Made by a program: the position numbers and the translations under genes. A stretch of DNA of 64,000 nt from Candidatus Acidiferrales bacterium (GTDB taxonomy: Bacteria > Acidobacteriota > Terriglobia > Acidiferrales > UBA7541): contig JASHRN010000171.1 in NCBI GenBank assembly GCA_030037335.1, positions 1-64,000 on the forward strand, given 5' to 3'. How positions within the stretch are numbered: the stretch's first letter is position 1; each line of letters starts with the position of its first letter. The notes under the pieces are model-generated. The model did not search any database. It was not told the origin of the DNA and was given only the letters and a program-made list of their open reading frames with translations. This document shows, one piece after another, positions 10,168 to 19,928 of the stretch.

Positions 10168-11301
10168 TCAGCGAACCGCGTGGGCTACAGCATGATGATG
10201 ATTTGAGCCGGGGCTTTTCTTCGTACGCTTGGCGTGCGTGGCGCGATCGAAATAGCCGATCCGCTCGAGAACGGCTCCAACAATGAGCGGCAGGGAAACT
10301 GTCGCATCGTCGAATACTTCGGCGAAGCGTCCGCCTTCATCCGGCGGAACGAATTTTCCCCAGGAAACGGCCTCGGTGTATGTGCTGCCGGAGAGGCCGC
10401 CCCAATGAACGGGCTCAGGACAGATGCGCAGCCCATAATTGTAGCGTTTCAATGGCATATCCTCATATCCGCGCCGCGCGAGCAATTCTGCATACACGCC
10501 GAACTGCTGCGACCAATTTCGCGGAACACCGCCGCCAATCGTGAAAATTCCCATGCGATCCGTGGCGAGCATGATTTCAGCAAAATGCTCGAAATCTGCA
10601 AATGAATCGAAGCGGAGGGGATCGCGGCCTTCCTTGCGGCGCTGGCGGCAATGGAGCGCGAAGTCGATGCCCAGCTCTGAATCAGTGAAAGCGGGAATGA
10701 AAACGGGAACGTTCTTTTCAAGGGCGGATTTGAGGATTCCGCGGCCGGGCGCGTACCGATGTAGATATTCTCCGATGCGCTGATTCAACTTCCAACTGCA
10801 GACCGTTTCTTCCGGATCCCATTTATCCAGGAGCGCCTCGACAATTTCCTCGATGTAGTCGAGATTCAGCTCCGGCTCGAGCGAATCGTAAACGCGGTTG
10901 TATCCAGCAAAGAAGAGCTCTTTGTCGCACATCTTGGGGTCATAGCGGAAATGATGTTTGCCAGCGGCTTCGACGAGGCCGTGAGCCATCAGCGCCCCAG
11001 TCGAAACGACGGCTTTCACAATGCCGGAATCGATCAAATCACAAAAAACCAAGCCCATTTTCGCGACGGTCATCGCACCGGAAAGAGTAAGCACGACGAA
11101 GCAATCTTTGTCGCGCGCCATGGCTTCAAGGACGTCCGCCGCATCGCCGACCTGGCGTCCGGTAAAAGCAGTCTGGCCCATCGCGCGGACAAGCTCATCG
11201 ACAGTATGCGTTTTGGAAAGATCCAGCGGATAAATCGGAGTCAGTCGATCCTCAATCGGATCGTGCAGAACTCTTCCCGTCAGGCCCTTTTTCTTTGCCA
11301 T
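10168..11301 (-). CDS. Deoxyhypusine synthase-like protein (possible bacterial homospermidine synthase)
   Basis: 377 aa; VLTLSGAMTVAKMGLVFCDLIDSGIVKAVVSTGALMAHGLVEA, TIGGGVPRNWSQQ, and TEAVSWGKF matching the EAVSWGK active-site lysine motif of DHS enzymes. Confidence 0.9.
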   Translation of the reverse strand: MAKKKGLTGRVLHDPIEDRLTPIYPLDLSKTHTVDELVRAMGQTAFTGRQVGDAADVLEAMARDKDCFVVLTLSGAMTVAKMGLVFCDLIDSGIVKAVVSTGALMAHGLVEAAGKHHFRYDPKMCDKELFFAGYNRVYDSLEPELNLDYIEEIVEALLDKWDPEETVCSWKLNQRIGEYLHRYAPGRGILKSALEKNVPVFIPAFTDSELGIDFALHCRQRRKEGRDPLRFDSFADFEHFAEIMLATDRMGIFTIGGGVPRNWSQQFGVYAELLARRGYEDMPLKRYNYGLRICPEPVHWGGLSGSTYTEAVSWGKFVPPDEGGRFAEVFDDATVSLPLIVGAVLERIGYFDRATHAKRTKKSPGSNHHHAVAHAVR

Positions 11302-11410
11302 TCAGCATCCTCAAAGGTAATGTATCACCTTCGAAGCATTTCTGCGGGCTATAAATAGTACAGAGCGGGAAAAGAAGGAAGAAAAAATTTCACCTCAAGG
11401 AAATGTACTC

Positions 11411-12313
11411 GTGCCTCTAAAAACCTACGCTGCTGTGACACCGGAAAACTTTGGGGGAATTCCGGAAGAAAGTTCAAAGTACGAAACTTCGCGCGCTGTA
11501 ATTTTCCCGATTCCGCTCGAGCGCACCACAACTTACGAGCATGGCACTCGAAACGGTCCGAATGCGATTATCGCGGCCAGCCGCAACATGGAAACATGGG
11601 ATGAAGAGCTGGGCATTGAGACATTCGCGAAAATCGGAATCGCAACGCTGCCGGCGATCGATACCGCCGAAGGAACGCTCGAAAAAGTGCTGGCGGACAT
11701 TCATGCTACCGAGCTTGCGCTGCTTTCGGACGGAAAGTTCCCGTTGGCGCTGGGAGGCGAGCATTCGCTGACTCCGCCTTTGGTCTCTGCGGCGGTGAAA
11801 AAGTTTCCCGATTTGACAGTGCTGCAAATCGATGCGCATGCGGATTTGCGCGAAGCGTATCAGGGCAACCCCGCGAGCCACGCTTCAGCCATGCGGCGCG
11901 TTGTGGAGATGTGCCCGGCAGTGCAGGTGGCGATCCGATCGTTGTCCGTGGAAGAAGCGGAGGCCATTCCCCATTTGCGTACCAAGGTTTATTGGGCACG
12001 GGACATTGCGCGTGCGCCGCTTGAAAAATGGATTCCGCGCGTGATTGCGGATCTTTCGCAACACGTTTATCTGACTGTGGATTTGGATGGATTCGACCCC
12101 GCTTACATGCCCGCGACTGGCACACCGGAGCCGGGCGGACTCGATTGGTATCAGGTCACGACGCTGATTCGAGAAGTGGCACAAGCGCGAAAGATTGTGG
12201 CCGCAGACGTCGTGGAGTTGTTGCCGCAGCATGGGGATCACGCATCGGATTTCCTTGCGGCGAAGCTGATCTACAAGATTCTGGGTTATGCGCTGTACAT
12301 GAAGCGAAAGTAG
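11411..12313 (+). CDS. speB: Agmatinase/arginase (ureohydrolase) family protein
   Basis: 300 aa; LALGGEHSLTPPL, LQIDAHADLREAYQGNPASHASAMRR, LTVDLDGFDPAYMPATGTPEPGGL metal-binding motifs. Confidence 0.9.
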   Translation: MPLKTYAAVTPENFGGIPEESSKYETSRAVIFPIPLERTTTYEHGTRNGPNAIIAASRNMETWDEELGIETFAKIGIATLPAIDTAEGTLEKVLADIHATELALLSDGKFPLALGGEHSLTPPLVSAAVKKFPDLTVLQIDAHADLREAYQGNPASHASAMRRVVEMCPAVQVAIRSLSVEEAEAIPHLRTKVYWARDIARAPLEKWIPRVIADLSQHVYLTVDLDGFDPAYMPATGTPEPGGLDWYQVTTLIREVAQARKIVAADVVELLPQHGDHASDFLAAKLIYKILGYALYMKRK

Positions 12314-12374
12314 AACGACGCGTAGATTGAGCAGGCCTGAGTAACGAGAGCAATGATGCAAGCGGAGGAGCGGA

Positions 12375-12647
12375 ATGTATTTCTTTTATGTGAGCCACGG
12401 ACTGCTGGGATGGATCACCATCGGCTTGATTGCCGGATGGCTTGCGGGAACAGTTTCGCGAGGACGCGGGTTTGGATGCCTGGCAGACATTATTCTAGGT
12501 CTGATCGGCGCGGTGGTGGGCGGGTGGATTTTTTACAAGCTCGGAATACGAGTGGGCGGAGTGATTGGCAGCCTGGCGGCGGCGTTCGTAGGAGCGGTCG
12601 TTCTCGTCTCGATTGCGCGGCTGTTTGCGGGCCATCACGATCATTGA
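12375..12647 (+). CDS. GlsB/YeaQ/YmgE-family (transglycosylase-associated) membrane protein
   Basis: 90 aa; GWITIGLIAGWLAGTVSRGRGFGCLADIILGLIGAVVGGWIF. Confidence 0.88.
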   Translation: MYFFYVSHGLLGWITIGLIAGWLAGTVSRGRGFGCLADIILGLIGAVVGGWIFYKLGIRVGGVIGSLAAAFVGAVVLVSIARLFAGHHDH

Positions 12648-12715
12648 GGACAATGGATCAGATTGATAAAACCTGGAGACCGCCGAATACGTCTAAGAAC
12701 GAAGAGAAATGAACC

Positions 12716-13966
12716 TTGAACTCTGACCTCCAAAATAATCACAGCACCGCATTTCGTGACCTGGCGCGAATGACGTTGCGCGTGCTGGCGCGCAACAAAA
12801 TGCGTACGGCACTCACGATGCTGGGCATCACCATCGGGATCGCCGCGGTGATTTGCACCGTGGCGATCGGGGAAGGCAGTTCAGCTGAGATTCGGGAGCA
12901 GATTGCGAACCTCGGGGACAATTTGGTCTGGGTGCAAGCAGGCGGGCGCAACGTCAATGGCGTGCGGACCGGAAATGACAATACCAAGTCACTGACCGAC
13001 GCGGACGCGGACGCACTGCCCAAAGAAATTCCACTGCTGAAACAGTGCTCGCCGAATACCGACGGACACGTCCAGATTATTTACGGCAACGAGAACTGGT
13101 ACACACACATGCGCGGCGTCGGAACAAATTTCCAGCAAATCAAGAACTGGCCGCTCTCGAGTGGAATCAACTTTTCGGAAAACGATGTCGCAAGTTCGGC
13201 TCAAGTGGTGATATTGGGGCAAACGGTTGTGAATAACCTTTACCGGCCAGACGAAGATCCGATTGGAACAACGGTACGAATCAATGGGCTGCCATTCAAG
13301 GTCATCGGCGTGATGACAGAAAAAGGAATGACACCGTACGGGTGGGACCAGGATGACACCGCATCAATGCCGGTTTCGACAGCACAAAGGAAAGTTTTTG
13401 GTAATTATTGGCTCGACGATATTTTTTGCTCCGCAACTTCTTCGGACGCGATTGGGCCGGCGGATGACTTGGCAGAGCGGCTGCTGCGGCAGCGGCACCA
13501 TTTGCGTCCTGACGAGCTAGATGACTTCAACATTCGAACTCCAACCCAGTTCCTCGAAGCCCAGGAACAGGCGAGCAAGACTTTCACGCTGATGCTGGCG
13601 TGTATTGCGTCGGTGTCGCTTCTCGTTGGCGGAATTGGAATCATGAACATCATGCTCGTGTCGGTAACCGAGCGTACGCGTGAAATCGGCGTCCGCATGG
13701 CGGTAGGCGCGACCGAGCACGATATTCAACTGCAATTTTTGACCGAAGCAATCATTGTGAGCTTGCTGGGAGGAGTGTGCGGAGTTTTCTTTGGAATATT
13801 TGCGTCGCGCGTGCTGGCCAGCACACTGGCTTGGTCGATGCAGATTCCACCAATGGCCATCCTCATTGCAGCAGCGTTTGCGCTTTTTGTCGGACTGTTT
13901 TTCGGATTCTATCCGGCGCAGAAAGCCGCGCAACTGGATCCCATCGAAGCACTGCGCTTCGAGTAG
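12716..13966 (+). CDS. MacB/FtsX-type ABC transporter permease
   Basis: 416 aa; NKMRTALTMLGITIGIAAVICTVAIGEGSSAEIREQIANLGDNLVWV, GIGIMNIMLVSVTERTREIGVRMAVGA, YPAQKAAQLDPIEALRFE; TTG start. Confidence 0.93.
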   Translation: MNSDLQNNHSTAFRDLARMTLRVLARNKMRTALTMLGITIGIAAVICTVAIGEGSSAEIREQIANLGDNLVWVQAGGRNVNGVRTGNDNTKSLTDADADALPKEIPLLKQCSPNTDGHVQIIYGNENWYTHMRGVGTNFQQIKNWPLSSGINFSENDVASSAQVVILGQTVVNNLYRPDEDPIGTTVRINGLPFKVIGVMTEKGMTPYGWDQDDTASMPVSTAQRKVFGNYWLDDIFCSATSSDAIGPADDLAERLLRQRHHLRPDELDDFNIRTPTQFLEAQEQASKTFTLMLACIASVSLLVGGIGIMNIMLVSVTERTREIGVRMAVGATEHDIQLQFLTEAIIVSLLGGVCGVFFGIFASRVLASTLAWSMQIPPMAILIAAAFALFVGLFFGFYPAQKAAQLDPIEALRFE

Positions 13967-14066
13967 GTGTTCTCCCCCGTCTGACGTGCATCAGCGCAAA
14001 TCCTTCCTCGGAAGGCCTGTGATAGGATAAACGGACAAATCGTAGAAAGAGAGTCGAAGAGAACAA

Positions 14067-15734
14067 TTGAGTAAACCTTCCTTGTTGATGGTCCCGCTTG
14101 GCGGCCTGGGCGAATTCGGAATGAATATGATGGCCCTCCGCTACGGCGATGACATCCTCACCATTGACGCGGGCCTGATGTTTCCGGAGACGGAACTGCT
14201 CGGCGTCGACGTGGTGATTCCCGACATTACTTATCTGAAGCAGAACCGCGCCGGATTGCGCGCGCTCCTGCTCACCCACGCGCACGAAGACCACATCGGC
14301 GCGGTTCCTTATCTGCTGCCCGATCTCAACTGCCCCGTCTACGGGACACGATTCACGCTGGCCCTCGTGCGAAAAAAACTGGAGGAGCACGGACTGCTCG
14401 AAACCGCTGATCTACGAGAAATTGCTCCGGGCATGACCGTGACTCTGGGTCCCTTTCAGGTGGAATTTGTACACGTCACGCACAGCACGATTGAATGCGT
14501 CGCGCTGGCGATTCGCACGCCTCTGGGCATTGTCATTCACACCGGTGACTTTAAGGTAGACCCGACTCCCGTTGACGGCCAGCCATTCGACTTGCATCGC
14601 TTTGCGCGCTACGGGCAGGAAGGCGTGCTGGCGCTCTTGGCCGATTCGACCAACGCGGAACGGCCTGGCTACACGCCTTCAGAACGCGCAGTGCGGCCAC
14701 GGCTTGAGGAGCTCTTTCGCGCGGCTCCAAAACGCGTCGTCATTTCATGTTTTTCGAGCTCTGTCTATCGCATTCAGCAGATCATCGATATTGCCACCGA
14801 GCAAGGCCGCAAGGTGGCGTTCGTCGGGCGCAGCATGGGCGACAATGTTGAAATCGCCCACTCTCTTGGCCAATTGCGCATTCCGGATGGATCTGTGGTG
14901 CGCCCGCAGGACATCAAATCGTACGACCCGCGAAAAATCGTGGTGCTGGCTTCAGGAAGCCAGGCAGAACCGATGTCGGCGCTGTCGCGCATCGCCGTGG
15001 ACAATCACCGGCTGCTGGAGCTGCAGGAAAATGACACAGTAATTTTATCCGCGCGAATCATTCCCGGTAACGAAAAAGCAATTTCCCGGATGATTGACCA
15101 TCTTTTCCGCCGACGCGTGCTGGTCTATTACGAGAGTGGCCGCTCGGCGCCCATTCACGTTTCAGGCCATGCGAGCCAGGAGGAGATGAAGCTTCTGCTG
15201 AATCTGGTGCGTCCGAAATATTTTGTTCCCATTCACGGCGAATACCGGCAGCTCTTCCAGCATGCTGCACTGGCGCAGCAGGTGGGATCCGTCTCCGGAG
15301 AAATCATGATGGTGGAATCAGGCCAGCCGATTGAGTTCACGCCCGAGGGCGCGTTCCGCGCCGAGCCTGTTCCTGTCGGCCGCGTGTGCGTGGATTCCGG
15401 CTCGCTGGAGGAAATTGAAGATGTCGTGATTCGCGATCGCCGCCACTTGGCGGAAGATGGCGTGGTCGTGCCGATTATCGCCATCAACAAGCACAGCGGG
15501 CGAATGGAAACTTCACCGGAAATTGTGACGCGCGGATTTTTGCCTGCGGAAGACGGGCAGGAGTTGCTGGCGCTTGCACGCACCGTGATTCTGAAAACGA
15601 TGGAGCAGTCGAATCCGGAAGAGAAGATGGATTGGAGCGTCATCAAAGAAAAAATTCGTGTGGATTTGAAGCGATTCCTCAACAAGAAGACTTCAAAGCG
15701 GCCGATGATTTTACCAGTAATTTTGGAAGTTTAA
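14067..15734 (+). CDS. rnj: Ribonuclease J
   Basis: 555 aa; LLTHAHEDHIGAVPYLL, VHTGDFKVD, SGHASQEEMKLLLNLVRPKYFVPIHGEYRQL; TTG start. Confidence 0.95.
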   Translation: MSKPSLLMVPLGGLGEFGMNMMALRYGDDILTIDAGLMFPETELLGVDVVIPDITYLKQNRAGLRALLLTHAHEDHIGAVPYLLPDLNCPVYGTRFTLALVRKKLEEHGLLETADLREIAPGMTVTLGPFQVEFVHVTHSTIECVALAIRTPLGIVIHTGDFKVDPTPVDGQPFDLHRFARYGQEGVLALLADSTNAERPGYTPSERAVRPRLEELFRAAPKRVVISCFSSSVYRIQQIIDIATEQGRKVAFVGRSMGDNVEIAHSLGQLRIPDGSVVRPQDIKSYDPRKIVVLASGSQAEPMSALSRIAVDNHRLLELQENDTVILSARIIPGNEKAISRMIDHLFRRRVLVYYESGRSAPIHVSGHASQEEMKLLLNLVRPKYFVPIHGEYRQLFQHAALAQQVGSVSGEIMMVESGQPIEFTPEGAFRAEPVPVGRVCVDSGSLEEIEDVVIRDRRHLAEDGVVVPIIAINKHSGRMETSPEIVTRGFLPAEDGQELLALARTVILKTMEQSNPEEKMDWSVIKEKIRVDLKRFLNKKTSKRPMILPVILEV

Positions 15735-15747
15735 TTCTGCTGGTTCT

Positions 15748-16299
15748 GTGAACCCTCCACCAAAGGATGCGCGGCAACTGGCTTCAGCCAATATTGTCCT
15801 GCGTGCCGCGCGCGAACAGGACTTCGAAACGCTCTATGCGATTGACCAGGCATGCTATTCGTCGGACGTGGCTTACTCGCGCGCCGAGCTGCGCTGGTAT
15901 CTGAGCCTGCGCGGCGCTGAATGCATTGTTGCGGAACTAGTAGGGAGAAAATCTGGCAGGTCGCAGGCGCGCCAAAGGATCGCAGGATTTGTGGTGACCA
16001 CTAATCGCAGGCTTCATGGCCATATTGTGACCATCGACGTGCTGGAGATTTACCGAAGAAAAGGTGTGGCTTCGACCCTGCTGCGATGCGCCGAATCGAA
16101 AATGAGCCGGCAAGGTATTCAGGAGGTGTGGCTCGAAACGGCAACGAACAACGAGCCGGCAATTGCCTTCTGGAAAAAGCATGGCTATCTTAGCCGCGGC
16201 CTGCTGCCACATTATTACCCGAATAGACTGGACGCATACGCAATGTCGAAGACGCTGAGTCTACCCAATCCGGCATACGAAGGAGAACCGCGAGAATGA
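15748..16299 (+). CDS. GNAT N-acetyltransferase (RimI-like)
   Basis: 183 aa; HIVTIDVLEIYRRKGVASTLLRCAESKMSRQGIQEVWLETATNNEPAIAFWKKHGY. Confidence 0.88.
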   Translation: MNPPPKDARQLASANIVLRAAREQDFETLYAIDQACYSSDVAYSRAELRWYLSLRGAECIVAELVGRKSGRSQARQRIAGFVVTTNRRLHGHIVTIDVLEIYRRKGVASTLLRCAESKMSRQGIQEVWLETATNNEPAIAFWKKHGYLSRGLLPHYYPNRLDAYAMSKTLSLPNPAYEGEPRE

Positions 16300-17177
16300 C
16301 CCTATGGCACGTAATTATTCTGGCGATTGTGCAAGGACTTGCTGAGCTGCTGCCGGTATCCAGCTCCGCACATGTGATTGTTGCCGCTGAGTTGATGCAC
16401 GAGAACATGTCCACTCCGAATAATGCTTTGCTGCTCGTGCTTCTGCACACAGGAACGATGTTTGCGGTGATTGTCTATTTCTGGCGGCGATGGGCGGCGG
16501 AAATTTTCGAATCGTGGGAAACATTTTGGCGGACAGTGAAGCTGCTTTTTGTATCCACACTGCTTTCCGGCTTGGTGTTCCTGCCTATCGACAAGCTTGT
16601 CGAGCACGTCCTCAGCAGAGGTGGGCAGCACGCCGATATTGAAGCACTTTTCAACAAGCTGAATTGGATTGCGCCCGCTTTGGCGGCAGCTGGGGTGCTG
16701 ATCATTTATGCGGGTTTGTGTGAAGCGCGACGGCCGGAAAGTGAAGTGGAAAAATCTACAGCGCGGCGCGGCATTCGCTGGCCGGACGCGATTGTCATGG
16801 GAATTTTGCAAGGAATCGCAATTCCCTTCCGCGGCTTTTCGCGCTCTGGAGTGACGATTTCAGGCGGTCTGCTCACCGGTGGGGAGCGAAATGAAATTGA
16901 ATGGTACAGTTTCGCGATGGTTGTCGTACTCACCCCGCTGGCAATCGCTTGGGAACTACGCCGCGTCTACAAAACGGCGCATGTTGCAGGCTATGGAGTG
17001 CATTGGAGCCCTGTCCTCACTCCCGGAATCATTGGAATGATTTTTTCGTTTCTCGCGGGACTCCTGGCACTGAAGTGGCTGAGCCGCTGGCTCGAAAATG
17101 GAAAATGGCATTGGTTCGGGATTTACTGCCTGGCCGCGGCGATCGCCGTTGGGTACTTGTATCACCTGGGGTACTGA
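16296..17177 (+). CDS. uppP: Undecaprenyl-diphosphatase
   Basis: 293 aa; AIVQGLAELLPVSSSAHVIVA, FRGFSRSGVTISGGLLTGGERNE; overlaps the preceding stop. Confidence 0.94.
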   Translation: MTLWHVIILAIVQGLAELLPVSSSAHVIVAAELMHENMSTPNNALLLVLLHTGTMFAVIVYFWRRWAAEIFESWETFWRTVKLLFVSTLLSGLVFLPIDKLVEHVLSRGGQHADIEALFNKLNWIAPALAAAGVLIIYAGLCEARRPESEVEKSTARRGIRWPDAIVMGILQGIAIPFRGFSRSGVTISGGLLTGGERNEIEWYSFAMVVVLTPLAIAWELRRVYKTAHVAGYGVHWSPVLTPGIIGMIFSFLAGLLALKWLSRWLENGKWHWFGIYCLAAAIAVGYLYHLGY

Positions 17178-17363
17178 GCCTCCAAACAATGGGGAATACG
17201 CTGTGTTATACGCAAGTACGCATCCGCAAAATTTTCCTTCGCTCCATCGGTTTGCCCTGTATAGTTGTTGCGGCGTCGGAGTTCCTCCAAAACGGACCTG
17301 CGCGACAGCGCCCGCGCATTCCGTAAAGACGCTGAGGCCTTCCCCACAGCCCAGGAGATTCTT

Positions 17364-19685
17364 GTGCGCATATTCGAGCTGACGGAAAACCGCCGGATCA
17401 ACGAGCTGGTTGGATTTGTCGGAGTGACGCTTAGCGTCCTGCTGGCGCTGAGCCTTCTTTCCTATTCGCCGCAGGATGCGTCATTCAACGTCTCCGCGCC
17501 CGCACCGGTCGGCGGGCCTGCCCACAACTGGATTGGACCGGTCGGCGCGCACGTTGCTGACTTATTCTTTCAAGGTTTCGGTTACGCGGCATTTCTTTTT
17601 CCTCTCGCATTGCTGCTGCTGGCGCTCTGCTGGTTTCGAAGCAAGAAGGTCGCTACACCAATAGCGAAGGCAGCAGGTACTACGCTCTTCATCCTTGCGC
17701 TGCCGGCTGAATTTTCGTTATTAGGGCTACCCGATGTGCGCGGTGCGCTTCCTCCGGGCGGGTTGCTCGGCGAACTCGTAGCTCGTGCGTTGCGCGCGGG
17801 ATTCAATTCGATTGGCGCGCATGTAGTTTCGCTGGCCTGCATATTTGCCGGATTATTTTTGACGACGCAATTTACGTTTGCGGGCACGGCGAAGTGGATG
17901 AAGGGACCGCTTGCGGAGAACGGATTCATCGGCAAACGAATTCATGCGCTGGTGGATCGCGTACGAGACTGGCGCGAGGCGCGCGATTCTGAAAAATTGC
18001 GGCGCCGGGTAGAGGAAATCAAGATCGCCGGGCGGCCGGCAGTCGCAACGCAAGTCAAAATGACCAAGGCTAGCGCGCTGAAGGAGGAGGAAGAAGCGGA
18101 AGCGTCGCGGGAGAATTCGCGGCCGTTGCCGACGATCACTTTTGGCGAACGCGGCGATGATGAACGGGCGCCGCGCCGATCGAGTCCCGAACCAAAGATT
18201 GCGAAGGGCAAAACGGCGTATCGACTTCCCTCCCCTGGGCTGCTGCGCTTTTCAGAGCGCGGCGAACGAATGACAGAATCCGAATTAAAGGAGTACGCGC
18301 GGGCCATCGAGCAAAAATGCGGGGAGTTTGATGTTGCCGGCCACGTGACTCAAATCAATCCCGGCCCTGTGGTTACGACGTTTGAACTGAAGCCGGAAGC
18401 GGGAATCAAGTACAGCCGCATTACAGGATTGGCCGACGATCTCTGCCTAGCGCTCAAGGCTGAGTCGATTTTAATCGAGCGCATTCCGGGAAAATCTACT
18501 GTCGGAATCGAAGTTCCGAATCCGCATCGTGAAACGATTGCCTTGCGCGAGCTGATTGAATCGGCGGAATTTGTGCATTCATCGACGAAACTGGCGCTGC
18601 CGCTTGGAAAAGATTTGGTCGGGCATATTCGCGCGGCGGATTTAACGCAGATGCCACATTTGCTGATTGCGGGCGCAACCGGAACCGGCAAGAGCGTGTT
18701 CATCAATTCCATGCTGATGGGAATGTTGTTCAAATCGACGCCGGATGAAATGAAATTGGTGCTGGTGGATCCAAAGCGCATCGAACTGGGGCTCTATGAA
18801 GATATTCCGCACCTTTTCACGCCGGTGGTGACCGACCCCAAGGTTGCGTCAAACGTGCTGCGCAACGCAACGCGAGAAATGGAGCGGCGGCTGAAGTTGC
18901 TCGCTCAGCGCGGTGTTAGGAACATTGACCAATACAATCGCACCTTTGAAAAAGGCCAGTCACTCTCGCTATTCGACGAGACTGAGGACCAGGAGCACAA
19001 ACCTCTCCCATACATTGTGATTGTGATCGACGAGCTTGCCGATTTGATGATGGTGGATACGACGAACGTGGAGGAGTCCATCACGCGACTGGCGCAAATG
19101 GCGCGCGCAGTCGGCATTCATCTCATTCTGGCGACGCAGCGTCCGTCCGTTGACGTAATTACGGGGTTGATTAAAGCGAATTTCCCCGCTCGAATTTCGT
19201 TCCGCGTCGCGAGCAAAGTGGACTCACGCACGATTTTGGATACGAATGGCGCGGAATCGCTGCTGGGACGCGGCGATATGCTCTACTTGCCGGCCGGATC
19301 ATCACGAATTCACCGCATTCACGGGCCGCTAGTTACAGAATCGGAAGTTGCAGCCGTCTGCGAATTCTGGCGCGAGCAGGCCAAGGCCATTTACAACGAA
19401 GAATTGCTCAAGCCGCCGAAAGATGAGAATGCCGCCACGGGGGACGACGGCGGTGAAGAGGTTGACGACGAGCTTTACCAAGAAGCGGTGCGCGTGGTCT
19501 GCGAAATGGGCCGCGCTTCCACTTCGACGCTGCAGCGGCGCTTGCGCGTAGGCTATGGCCGTGCGGCTCGACTGATTGACTTAATGGAGAAAGATGGAAT
19601 TGTTGGCCCGCCGGATGGATCGCGCCCGCGCGAAGTCCTGAAAAAAAAGGATTGGATGCGCGAGTTTGATGAATCAATGAAATAG
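17364..19685 (+). CDS. ftsK: DNA translocase FtsK/SpoIIIE
   Basis: ORF 17265-19685; likely GTG start near 17364 (VRIFELTENRR). Walker A HLLIAGATGTGKSVFINSMLMG, VIVIDELADLMMV, ATQRPSVDVITGLIKANFPARISFRVASKVDSRTILD; C-terminal winged helix. Confidence 0.95.
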   Translation: MRIFELTENRRINELVGFVGVTLSVLLALSLLSYSPQDASFNVSAPAPVGGPAHNWIGPVGAHVADLFFQGFGYAAFLFPLALLLLALCWFRSKKVATPIAKAAGTTLFILALPAEFSLLGLPDVRGALPPGGLLGELVARALRAGFNSIGAHVVSLACIFAGLFLTTQFTFAGTAKWMKGPLAENGFIGKRIHALVDRVRDWREARDSEKLRRRVEEIKIAGRPAVATQVKMTKASALKEEEEAEASRENSRPLPTITFGERGDDERAPRRSSPEPKIAKGKTAYRLPSPGLLRFSERGERMTESELKEYARAIEQKCGEFDVAGHVTQINPGPVVTTFELKPEAGIKYSRITGLADDLCLALKAESILIERIPGKSTVGIEVPNPHRETIALRELIESAEFVHSSTKLALPLGKDLVGHIRAADLTQMPHLLIAGATGTGKSVFINSMLMGMLFKSTPDEMKLVLVDPKRIELGLYEDIPHLFTPVVTDPKVASNVLRNATREMERRLKLLAQRGVRNIDQYNRTFEKGQSLSLFDETEDQEHKPLPYIVIVIDELADLMMVDTTNVEESITRLAQMARAVGIHLILATQRPSVDVITGLIKANFPARISFRVASKVDSRTILDTNGAESLLGRGDMLYLPAGSSRIHRIHGPLVTESEVAAVCEFWREQAKAIYNEELLKPPKDENAATGDDGGEEVDDELYQEAVRVVCEMGRASTSTLQRRLRVGYGRAARLIDLMEKDGIVGPPDGSRPREVLKKKDWMREFDESMK

Positions 19686-19819
19686 ATTCATTCCTCATCC
19701 CGTTTCATCCGACGAGTATGGCCTGAGCTTCCGTAGGATGAACCCCTCCCCGCATTCCAATTCGGGGACGCCATTGGCAAATTCCCGAATTGCGTAACAC
19801 AGCCGCTTCGATCCTCAAT

Positions 19820-19848
19820 TTGACGCAAACCCGAACGCCCCGTATAGT
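19820..19848 (+). promoter_or_regulatory. Predicted sigma70-type promoter for valS
   Basis: TTGACG - 17 bp - TATAGT. Confidence 0.6.
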
Positions 19849-19928
19849 TATTTGCTTCACTTTCATGCATGCAGCTTACTTTCCTGGCATCCGTTTGAAT
19901 TGAGCCGGATTTATGATTAAAGACAAAA

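Noticed and set aside
19686-19928. T-box riboswitch upstream of valS
   Set aside because: No recognisable T-box sequence (AGGGUGGNACCGCG); only a sigma70-type promoter is evident.
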